From positions 440,721,816 through 440,785,815 of the forward strand of contig NC_066581.1 of NCBI RefSeq assembly GCF_024323335.1: a stretch of 64,000 nucleotides of DNA, in the 5' to 3' direction. Source of the DNA: Lathyrus oleraceus (taxonomy: Eukaryota > Streptophyta > Magnoliopsida > Fabales > Fabaceae). Made by a program: the position numbers and the translations under genes. Positions 33,991 through 44,414 of this stretch are shown here, piece by piece (the first letter of the stretch is position 1; every line of letters begins with the position of its first letter). Below the pieces are notes generated by a model. It was not told the DNA's origin and did not search any database. It saw only the letters and a program-made list of their open reading frames with translations.

Positions 33991-34153
33991 AATTCTATGA
34001 AAGAATCAACGTGCGCGAGCGTAACGTTCAGGTTCTGCCATAGGATATACTAAGCTTAAACTTCCGGTGCTGCCAGTTCTTCGCATTGACCGGCGGGAAA
34101 TAACCTAAGTCTAAACGATATAACAACAGGGAAATGAAATTTGACGAAATTGG

Positions 34154-34171
34154 TCCCCGACAACGGCGCCA
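34154..34171 (-). other. A1 primer binding site (tRNA-Asp type)
   Basis: Minus strand TGGCGCCGTTGTCGGGGA, separated from the LTR end by a few bases (AGTTT). It would pair with the 3' end of tRNA-Asp (..CCCCGGCAACGGCGCCA) with one mismatch. Confidence 0.85.
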
Positions 34172-34177
34172 AAAACT

Positions 34178-34986
34178 TGATGGAGTACTTTTCGCAAATG
34201 TACGAATGCGTCAGAGTAATATAAAAGATTGTCGAATCCAAAGAGAACAAGTGTCAACCTATCATTACTTATTGTTATGGTGTTTATCAAAGGCAATCAA
34301 AATAGGTATTTTTAGAGTGTCGAATGGAAAGTAAAGTGTTGAATAAAGTTTAATTAATAAAGACAGGGTTAAATGTAATTCACATAATCAATTAATAATC
34401 CAAGTACTTGCTAATAGAGCTACTTATGGGCAATGTTTCCTACTTTGAAAAGAACTAATTTAACAGGAACTGTCGCTTTCGCGTATTCAGAACCGAGTTG
34501 TACTCCCTTATCAAACCCTCTTATTGTCACTTATAAAAAGGCGCGCATTGCGTTAGAGTAGTAAACCTATTTTTAAGAAATATAGTATCTTGACTAGGTT
34601 GAAAAGTATTATAACCTGGATTTCTTAACCAAAAGAGGTTCTTACGAACCAGACTCCAAACTTATAAACGCATCCAAAAATAGTTTTAAAATCTCTTTTC
34701 TTCTTAAATTAAAAACTACTAATGAACTAACCAAAGCGCTTTCGCTGTTTTTGAAATAGTTGAAAACAATTAAGTTTAGATAGACGTTGGACGACTTTCG
34801 ATCTTACCCAACGGAATTGAAGTGCGGGAAAACTTAAGTTGAAAGTTAAAATAGCCCTTAAGTGCTTCTACGAACAATTGTACGGATTATCGGTTCAATT
34901 ACGATCCTTCCATTCTAACCTTATAATTTTAGTTAGACATGGTAAAGTAAAAGTGCATTAATTTAAACAAAAGTAGTGCGAGTGCA
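34178..34986 (-). mobile_element. A1 5' LTR, truncated
   Basis: Matches 27349-28150 with scattered substitutions. The 5' half (about 840 bp, including most of the minisatellite) is missing at 34986, where the T0 LTR resumes. Confidence 0.85.
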
Positions 34987-35758
34987 TTAATTTCATTGAT
35001 ACTCATGTGAATGAATCTTAATTCAACTTTGACTTCATTTTTGTAAATAAATCTAACTTGTAAATAAAACTCACTTCAAGTTTATTTTTGTGGTTCCAAT
35101 GGCCACCTTTTTTAAAACTTTTCATAAACATTAGTCATAGGTTTGAGTTATCATAGTGGTTGATGTAAACCTCACCTTATCCTTAGTGGTTGGATTATAA
35201 GTCTTCCATGCTTATGATTGGGTTACCCCCTCACTAGCATGTTGAAGCCTTCCTCACATGGTGGATTGTTGGTTAAGGTTGAGTTTTCTCCCTTTGATAA
35301 CAAAAGACCTTAAGGCTTTCGATCAAATCAATTCACCCATATTTTGAGATTTTTACCCCGAACTACGAGGTTTTGATCCTACCTTTGTGATGGTACGTAG
35401 GCAATGGGTTCATCCATTCAAACAACAAAATTGTAAGTATAATCTATTCTCTTCTCATCCCTCCAATCTTCTGCACATATTTTTACAAATACCAACCTAC
35501 AACACACATTTGCAAAAAGAGGTTCCCTTAGAGTACTAAGGATGTTTTGGGTGCGTAAAACCTTCCCATTTCATAACCAACCCCCTTACCCAGATCTCTG
35601 ACATTTTTATTAGTTTTTGATTTGATAAAACTTCTTACTTGGCTTTTTTTCGCTTTTTAGCCTTTCCTTTGGACAAATAAAAGTGCGGTGGCGACTCGAA
35701 TTGTATGTTTACTTTTGGTTTAGTCAATAAACCTAAAGGTAACGAATACCCCGCTACA
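34987..35758 (+). mobile_element. T0 3' LTR, 3' part
   Basis: Ends AACGAATACCCCGCTACA; M1 has the same terminal CCCGCTACA. It includes the hairpin (35526) and GTGCGGTGGCGACTCG, the U5 word shared with the other LTRs. The 5' junction is placed where homology with A1 ends. A stretch of the T0 LTR may be missing at that junction, as only 2.0 kb is present in total. Confidence 0.75.
35526..35541 (+). promoter_or_regulatory. Conserved AGTA-loop hairpin, T0 LTR
   Basis: CCTTAG AGTA CTAAGG: perfect stem, same loop as LTR B, with position 3 of the stem changed from G:C to T:A on both sides. Followed by GGGTGCGTAAAACCTTCCC. Confidence 0.5.
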
Positions 35759-36538
35759 TATGCGCATGAATGCATGAATGCCACAATCACAAATAAGGGA
35801 TTACACATAAGGAAAAAAAAGGTCGAGGGATGAATCAAGTCACTGACAAGATCAATCATCCAATTTGGGGGAATATGGATTACACCTTATCAACACCCAA
35901 GTTCCATTGATATTGACAAGACTTGATTGGATCAACCAAGAATCAAGGGTTTGTTGTGAGTCACGAGCATGGATTCTGGGTAAGAACCATCCCAAAGGAG
36001 TGAACTAAGGATAAAAACCTGTAGATCATGTTCTAAAAAGTTCCCAGAGTCTTAATTCCATCTATCAGATATTACAGGTTAAGATGACTGACTCATCGAC
36101 CCATAATATTTTCAAGAGAAACTCGTCTGAGTGTAGTATCGCGTAACAACTGTTATCAAGTCTACACTTGAACAGTTTCCGCACTATGCCCTAAATAGGC
36201 CAAGATGGGTTAAATGTTCTAAGGTCCGCAGCTTCTCAGACCCAATTAGAAATAGTAATGCCTAACCACAAATACTTGTGTGACATTTCCAAATCCAAAG
36301 GAGTCTCCACTGAGCAGATGGATCTCAAGCCAACTTGTTAAGGACTACTCCACACAAGTCGAACATGACTATACCATCCTCTTATCTTAATTTCACTCAA
36401 GTTCGGGTTAGAACTTATCTCACCACTCAGAGATCACCAAGCACAACAAGCAAATTATATCACACATACATATATACAAACATCACATGTATACAAATAT
36501 ATACACATAAAAAGAAGGCTAAACCCACTAGAGACTAC
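35759..36538 (-). other. M1 5' untranslated leader (partial)
   Basis: Reverse complement resembles T1 8010-8640 in order, for example ACTACTCCACACAAGTCGA against TCGACTTGTGTGGAGTTACT. T0 is inserted at 35758/35759, so the rest of M1 internal sequence is not seen here. Confidence 0.7.
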
Positions 36539-36556
36539 TCCCCAACAGAGTCGCCA
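36539..36556 (-). other. M1 primer binding site
   Basis: Minus strand TGGCGACTCTGTTGGGGA, two differences from T1. It lies 9 bp inside the M1 LTR end. Confidence 0.8.
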
Positions 36557-36565
36557 CTTAATTTT

Positions 36566-39500
36566 TGTAGCGGGAAATTCATGATCATCAAGCTATTGAC
36601 AAGTTAGAGATCAAATAACAAGAGTCGCCACCGCACTTTTATTGTTTCTAAGGGAAAAGGGAAAAAGTACGAACAAAACCCAATAGTAAGAAGTTTTCAA
36701 ATCAAAACTAATAAAAAGTCAGAGATTACAGGTAAAGGGATTGGTTACACAGAGGGAAGGTGTTAGCACCCAAAATGTCCTAGGTACTCCAAGGGAGCCC
36801 TTTTTGTATGCATGTGTACTTGGTATAAAGTGATGTTCACAAACAAATAGAATGGGGGGATGAGAAAATAATTCATTAATTCAATTTTTTCGTTTGACAA
36901 GACCTTCGGTCTTGTGCCTACGTACCAACATAAAAATGAGGGATCAAAACCTCGTAGTTCGTGATACAAATTTCAAAGTGGATGCATTGTTTTTAACCAA
37001 AATTTAGTTTGAAAGCCACAAAAGCTTAAAAGTGGTTTGAAGGAGTTAGTTCTTTTTGGCTTTTTGAAAGCTTAAGTCAAGTATAGTGAAGTCTATTTAC
37101 AGGTTTGATTTAAGAAAAGAAGTTTGAAAATGCAATGGCATAAGGCCAAAGTTTCTATCTTTTTGCAAAAGTGGTATGAGTTTAGAACAAACGTTGTTCA
37201 AACAAAGAAGATTTTGAAAAATGGAGGGAGAGATTTTGAAATTAAAGAAATGGGGAGAAGATGAAGAGACTATCCTATGTACAAAATTAAAAGTTTAGAG
37301 TTGAAAAGAGCTGACCAAATGGGTAGCAATCCAATAGCCAAGAATGTCAATAGCAACCCAGAATTCCATTGGACTTTTAGAATCAAGCAACACACAAGTG
37401 CACAGTTATATTATCTTGAAGAGAAAGGCACCAAATAAAGATGGCCACATCCAAGCTTATCCATGCAACAAATGAATTCCACAAGTCACAGGTTCAAAAT
37501 AACAGCTTCACAATGATCATGTTGCAGATGATTTTAGAGATGTCTTAAAGATGTATCAGATGAAGTTCAAATTGAAAGCACTTGATTTCTCAGCAAGTTG
37601 GCATTGGCCCAGTCCTTTAGCATATGAAGGTTGCCTAGATTCTAAGTCTATTTGTCCAAGATCAAGCCAACAGTCCACACAAATGTTTTTTAGGGTTTTT
37701 TGTTGTTATTATGTACATTAATGGTCAAAGACCATACAAACAAGCAAAGTATACACAAACAAGATATATCACACAATATGGTCCAAGTGGACAAAGTGAA
37801 AATTGCATTAACACAAATAATTAGAATGATATGAACAATGGAAAATGAATAGGGGGCAAAAATTAAATGGCATTAAAATAAAGGACTTGAAATTAAAAGT
37901 TAGTTGTTAATGAGTTAGAAGTTAGTATAGTTTTGCTTTTGCTTTTCATTTTTAAGACATTCTTTGGAAAACACTCAACCCACTTATCACAAGCATGAAT
38001 CCTTGAGCCAAAACATCTTCTAAAGGAAGGAAAGAAGGCCAAGTTTCCACACAATACCATGAAAGAGGGGAGACTTACAATCTCAGTAACTAGAATTCTA
38101 ATGCATTTTATGTCACAAATTTAGCGCTATGTTAAGCAATCGTAATTGGAATTATGTAGAAGTCACAACTATTTAAGGCCAAGCAATAGAATTTTGGTGT
38201 TAATGCATGTTAGAGCCATAGTATAATGGACCATGCTCATTAAACATACCACACACAAAAAGAATATGGAAAAGGTGTGGCCTAATATCATCCATACTCA
38301 TGTCAATTTTTCGATCAACTAGCATTAGGACTTCAAGATATCATAAGCCAAAGGGAATGAATGAATGAAGAAAGGGAATAAGATGAAGTGGGAGGGGAAT
38401 GGATCAAAACACGAATTGGTAAAAGGAGGACTTTTACCAAATTAATATCATCCACTCATTCTGGGAGATGGATTGTACATTCCATCAATCCCCTAAATCC
38501 ACTGATATTAATTTGACAAAGTCAAATCAACCTTGATCAAGGCCCAACAACAAGAGTCAAACATAAACAAGCCGTCACAATTGGTCAACAAATTTATTTG
38601 GCATTTATTCAAATTAAAATACTAAAACAGTGCATTTAAATTAAATATGGTATGTCCAATTCCTAAAATCTCATCAAAACACCAAAGAAATGGCCATGAG
38701 ATTTATCATAGGTCAAACAAGGTCAAAGGACCTTGGAGAAAAAATTTCATAATTTTTGGACATTTAAAAATATTTTTAAACAATTAAAAACAAATGCAAA
38801 ATCAATTAATTCATGAAAAATATTAATAATGATCCAAAAAATAATTTTAATTCAGAATATGGAAGAGAAAAATATTTGAATGTTTTTGGTTAAAGTCAAT
38901 ATTTTTTGGATTAATATTGAATTTAATATGAATTATTGAAAATAATGCAATTAAAATGAAAATTAAAATATCAGAAAAAACGTAGACCACTTGATCTTCT
39001 TCATTAATTGAGGTGGCAGATCAAGTGGCCAGAAACACGTGTTCCACCGTGCAGATGAATCAGTGCGCGATAACATTGGTATTCAAAAGGAAAGATCGTG
39101 ATTAAAACAAATTACACAGATCTTGTGGTTGTGAGACATGTCAGCGCATGGCCGGAGCTGTAGCTCCGGTCTTCTTCTCCGGTGCACCTCACCGGACTTG
39201 TCCACCATCAACCATCACCAAAATTAAAAACAAGGACATGATTTCAAAGTAAAAATGGCACTGAGTTCGAAAGAATGAAAGGGTATCCTAAATGCAAAAC
39301 ATCAACTTTCATATATTACAGTCACCCCTGTGAATACCAGCAAGGCTCCATACTTTCATGGAGACCATGACGGTCTCCCTATCACACCACTGACGCCCGT
39401 CAACGTATTAAGGCGCATGACAACCAGGTCGTCACGTAGATGACTTCCGTCATTTAGTTGCAGAAGCATAATTTCATGTTCTACCATGTAGTTCAGTTTA

Positions 39501-40324
39501 AAACTCCAAATTTTCACCCCAGGCCCTCCAATCGATCATAAACCTTAAGGAATTAACATATTATTGTTACAACATCATATACCTATCAAGTAACATGCAA
39601 ATTCATCAATTAATCAAAACTTTTAACACCTTATTCATGATATTCATGTCAAACATATGAACATAACCTATACCACTTTTATGAATACAAACATATAAAT
39701 TTTTCATGGTAAATCAACACACTAAATTCATGATAAACACAACAACCACATCATGTTATCATAATAATTTCATCCATATCATCAAATATTAAACAATGGA
39801 AGAAAATAGGGAAAACCTAATGGAGATTAAGGGTTTCTCCCTACCCATCATGCAATTAACACCATACTTAGAGTAATCTGCCCTTACCTTTGATTTCCAA
39901 CAACTCTAAGCTTAATTATGATGATTATCTCCCAAACCTTTGTTCTCCCTTTTCTCTCACTTGCCTCTTTTCTCCAAATAATACATACTGAATACTCTTA
40001 AGTTTTCTAACCCCTTTTTATTTAAAACCTAATTTAATCTTCTAGTAATTGTACCTTGGCCCCAACTTATTCTAATTTTCACCACTTACCTCATTTTCCT
40101 CATAGTTTCTACTGTCCACCCAAAACCTTTATTTTCTATTTAATTTTAATATTATTTAACTATTTAATTATTTAATTAAATAACTAAACATTTTCTACCA
40201 AATACACATAACATAAACATGTCAAAACACCGAATGATCAATCCAATGCATAAAAATTCATTAAACTAAATATATAAAGCATAAATTCCATTAAATAAAT
40301 AATTTAAAGAAAACAGGGTGTTAC
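36566..40324 (-). mobile_element. M1 5' LTR
   Basis: Minus strand begins TGTAACACCCTGTTTTC (40324) and ends CCCGCTACA (36566): 3,759 bp, TG..CA. The 3' part (37700-39200) matches P1 41900-44200 in reverse complement, e.g. CCACCTCAATTAATGA and CACCGGAGAAGA words, but the first 1.1 kb does not. Hairpin at 36779-36794. Non-coding. Confidence 0.82.
36779..36794 (-). promoter_or_regulatory. Conserved AGTA-loop hairpin, M1 LTR
   Basis: Minus strand CCTTGG AGTA CCTAGG: five of six pairs hold, one T:T mismatch. Followed by TTTGGGTGCTAACACCTTCCC-like sequence. Confidence 0.45.
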
Positions 40325-40835
40325 ACGGATAGATCTGTTTTATCACAAATACAAGGACCAAGACCATATGTCTTGCCCGGCGATTTTCCTTAAAATCCCT
40401 CATTTGAACAAACTTGCTATCAATTTCAGAGTTAACCAGGGAACCTTGCTCCTCAGTCAATAACATATCACATAAGTTGTCTAGCTCATCCAGGTTGACA
40501 TCTTCATCATTGATTAGTTGGTTGATCTAAAACTGTCGATTGCAACTTCTTTAAGTAGATGTACCTTGAGAACCACATGAGTAATTCTTCACTTGAGAAC
40601 CCGGAAATCAACTTACATCTTCTTCCAAGCTCAACTCCATATCAGACTGCATCTGATGAACCACATGATCCACCATGTTGTTTGACAGGACATCAACACA
40701 CATGGGAGCTATCTCAAGACTCTCATTGTCTTTAACAATGATTTCCTCTAGCAGCTGAACTTCCTCTTCAAATGTCAAAGTGTATCTTTATAACATCCTA
40801 TCAAGGTCTAGATACTTCCACTTTAGCCTAATATC
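40325..40835 (-). other. 511-bp spacer with exon-like remnant, unidentified
   Basis: The only stretch not explained by an LTR element between M1 and P1. On the minus strand an open segment of about 57 codons (about 40795-40620; TLTFEEEVQLLEEIIV, then MQSDMELSLEED) ends at GAAGAT|GTAAGT, a good splice donor. Another open segment (about 40540-40325) reads DELDNLCDMLLTEEQG and DSKFVQMRDFKENRR. Acidic and without known motif. It could be a host-gene piece or an older element; I do not recognise it. Confidence 0.35.
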
Positions 40836-43800
40836 TGTAAGACCCCAATTTTGACCCTAAGATCCCTCATGTTATCTCATCATATTAATTGGCATTGGGA
40901 TCACACCTTGACATCCTCCTTACCCCTTATTCATTGGGTTTGCATTGGGAGAGATCACCAAACACTTTTGATTGTATTATACTTTGTTTTTTTCATTATC
41001 TACTAACCAAAATACCAAAAACATGTCAATATATGGTTTGTTGCTTTTGTAGGTAGTGTGTATGCTCACCTATGCTCTATCAAGCTCATACCTAGGGTTT
41101 GAGACCCTTAGTGCAAGGAGTGCAATCAAGAAATGGTTCACATTGTCTCTAAGCATCATATATGGATCCCCATGATCGTCAAATATCATTTTTATCAAGA
41201 GATTATCAAGAGTTTGAAGTTTGTTTTCCTTGGAAACCCTAATTCATCTAGGTATCTTGTGTAACTTCTTCAACAAGTTTCTTCAACAATTGATCAAATA
41301 TTTAAAGGGATACTTCATATTACATCATATTACACATATATGGTCCTCCATGAGTCCCAAAAGTCAAGATAATGTCAAGCTAGCAAGGTTGTTCATGGTG
41401 GTTGACCAAAGAATGTCAATTGGTCAAAACATTATAGGTCATTTTGGGTTAATACATTGAATAAGTGATTTTCCCCAACTTCTAAAATGCATAAATCCTT
41501 TATGACAAATCCAAATGAGGTCCAATTTGTGACCAAATTTAAGTGGTTTGAAAGATATACAACTTTGATGAAGGAACTTTTCTCATTTGAAGTCCATAGA
41601 AAAAGTTATTGAAGGTGGAAGAAGTGAACATTTGACTTGGGACTTAGAAAATTTTCAAATATGTTTGATTTCACAAACTTTAATCTCAAAATTCATCATG
41701 ATTCAAGATTCAAATGAAAACGTGTTCAACATGAAAGTTGTTCCCCTTGATCTCACCTTTCTAAAAAGTCAAAGATCATCTCATTTGGCCAAAGGATGAA
41801 GGACTTGCGCATGGGTGCAAATTAAAGAACCATTTGAATTATTTCCACTTCCATTTTTCATACACGATTGCATGGCCTTTCCACATGATTTCAACATGGT
41901 TTAAACTCAATTTTGGATCAGATTACATCACTTGATGGGCCTATCACACACCCATGCAAGCATGCAAAGGAATTACTCAAAATTTTCCAAAATTAGAACT
42001 GTGTAGAAATCAATCTCAAGGCCTATAAATAAGACCTTCATTGCTCAGAATTAAGGACTTCATGCCCAAGCTTTGAACCTGCAATCCCAAACCCTCACCA
42101 TTGAAGGATAATCTTGAAGATTTTCTTTGAAAATCGAGTTTCAATTCTCCATCTGTTTTGAGATTGAAATTCCAATAGTCCATACCTTTCATTGATCCTA
42201 ACCACTTCCAACAAGCATCTGAAGCAAGGCCAAGCATAATTGAAAGCAAGATCGTGCCAATCTGAAGCTCTATTGAAGGTGAATTTTTAGGATTTTCACC
42301 TCTTCGATTCTCCCTCAATTATTCACCATTCTTGTTGATTTTTGATTGTCTGAAGTCCTATCAATGTAGGCGAGAAGATTAAGTTGCTTTGAGGTCAAAT
42401 CGAAGCAACTCAATTCATGATCCTCAAAATTCAAATCCATGTATCTTTTTATATACTTGGAACTAGAGAAAATTGAGGCCAGATTCGTGCTCTTGAGTAT
42501 TTTTCCTTCAAACTAGTGTATTCACTTTTCATTTTCCATTGATTTGAGCTCGAACCAGACCGATCGCTCTCACCGGAGAAGATGACCGGAGCTAGGGCTC
42601 CGATGTAGTGCTGGCTTGTCCAGGACCATCTCATCTGAGTCTCATGTTCTAATCTCACGCGTCCATTGTGATTACCCAGCGTGTCACACAGTTTACTTAT
42701 GTACATGTGGAATGCGCGCTCTTGGCCATCTGGTCTGCCACCTCAATTAATGAGGGAGATCAGATGGTCCTTTTTATTTGATTTTCTGATTTTTCCATTT
42801 AATCCTTTTATTTTAATTAATTCATATTAATTTCACCTTTAATCCAAAAAATATGGGACTTTCACCAAAAAAATTCAAATATTTTCCTCTTTCGTTTTAT
42901 GAATTAAAATTATTTTTTGGATAAATTTTGATATTTTCATGATTTAATTGTTTTTATGCATATTTCTAATTATTTAAAAATACTTCTGACTTTTAAAAAA
43001 TTATGAATTTTTTTGTCTAAGGTCCTTTGACCTTGTTTGACGTAGGATAAATCTCTTGGCCATTTATTTGGTGTTTTGAAGAGGCTTTAGGTTTTTGATA
43101 AAACATAATTCAATTTAAATGCATTTTAATTTTTTATTTTTAATTGATTAATTGTGTAGAAATTATGTTGAGCCATTTTTATTGACTTGTAAAGTTTGAC
43201 TATGTGTTTGGGCCTTGGTCAAAGTGGATTTGACTTTTGTTAGATTAAAATCATTGGATTTAGGGGATTGATGAAATGTACATTTCATCTCCCAAAATGA
43301 ATGAATGATTTTAATTTGATAAAATTCCTCCCACGACTAATTTGTGTTTGTCTCATCTCCCATCTCTCTTCATCTTCAATCCCATTATTTCCCACCCCTT
43401 CCATTGACCAATGAAGTCTCAATATCCTAAGGCTAATTGGTTCATCAATAACTTTGTGTTAGATGAACCAATACAAGTATGGATGAGATTAGGTCCATCA
43501 TTTGATCATTTTCTTATTGAGTGTGGTATATTTTAGGAGTATGGTTCATTATACCATATATTTAACTGACATTAACACCAAGATTTCTGTTTCCCTGCCT
43601 CAGATAGTTGTGACTTCTACATAAGTCCAATTACGATTGCTTAAAATAGCGCTAAATTTTGACCCAAAGGCACAACATTCTAGTAAGTGAGATTGTAAGT
43701 CTCCCCCCTTTCATGGTATTGTATGGAAACTTGACCTTTTTTCCTTCCTTTGGAAGATGTCTTGGTTCAAGGATTCATGCTTATGAATAGAGGGTTGAGT

Positions 43801-44200
43801 GTTCTCCAAAGAATGACTTAAACAATTGAAAAGAAAAACATCACTAACATCTAATCAACTTACATTTGACTAACTCTTATTAATATTGCTTTTAATTTCA
43901 AGTCATTTACTTTATGCAATTTAAATTCAAAACATTTACCATTTCATTTGCCATTTTACATATCATTAACTTGTTTATGTTTATGTCATTTTCATTTGAG
44001 CCATATATTGTGATTGTATATATTTGTTTGTACATTTGTTTTGTATATTTTGCTTGTGTTTCTGGTCTTAGGACCTTAAAATACTTAATAAACAACAAAA
44101 AACAAAAAAAAAACGTTTGTGTGGACTGTTGGATTTTATCAGGAGGATGTTTCTTCTTGGGGAACAACTTGATATCATGGTTTAGCAAGAAACAGAATTG
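40836..44200 (+). mobile_element. P1: LTR of a Tat/Ogre-type element, 3'-truncated
   Basis: TGTAAGACCCCAATTTTGACCC start, no polypurine tract before it, so a 5' or solo LTR. Its second half matches M1 LTR. A TATA box (TATAAATA) lies at 42024. It stops near 44200 where M2 begins; about 1.1 kb of LTR, including the hairpin region, is missing. No coding sequence. Confidence 0.75.
42024..42031 (+). promoter_or_regulatory. TATA box in P1 LTR
   Basis: GGCCTATAAATAAGACC is a good plant TATA context inside an LTR, 1.19 kb from its start. Confidence 0.5.
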
Positions 44201-44398
44201 TGTGTCCCTAAAGTCGCAACGCGAAAAACAACCGGCGGAAAAAAAACACAGAGCCGCCACCGTGCGTTATTTATCCCAAAGGAGGGAAAGGAAACGCTCG
44301 AAGTAAACCTGAAGAAGGGAAAGGAATCATCTTACGACCAGAGATTGCAAGGTACGGGAGTCGGTTACGCAAGGGGAAGGTATTAGCACCCCTCACGT

Positions 44399-44414
44399 CC
44401 GCCGTACTCGACGG
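44399..44414 (-). promoter_or_regulatory. Conserved AGTA-loop hairpin, M2 LTR
   Basis: Minus strand CCGTCG AGTA CGGCGG: five Watson-Crick pairs and one T:G wobble. Followed by GGGTGCTAATACCTTCCCC. Confidence 0.5.

Larger units (their letters stand above)
27349..34986 (-). mobile_element. A1: Athila-clade Ty3/gypsy element, defective
   Basis: Minus-strand element: 5' LTR at right (34178-34986, truncated), PBS 34154-34171, gag 34000-32310, PR-RT-RNase H-integrase 32309-29050, 3' LTR at left (27349-28999). Gag and pol match the Athila type (protease DLGASVSLMP, RT NAPATFQRCMMSIF), and the PBS matches tRNA-Asp, common in this clade. The region between integrase and 3' LTR, where Athila elements carry an env-like ORF, is deleted. 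Inserted in the T0 LTR; the right flank target duplication is lost with the end of the right LTR. Confidence 0.88.

Noticed and set aside
44201..44205. Target-site duplication of M2 matching CCTAT at 56222
   Set aside because: No CCTAT is present near the left LTR end (44190-44212); the left flank is P1, not S1, so the original site has been rearranged.
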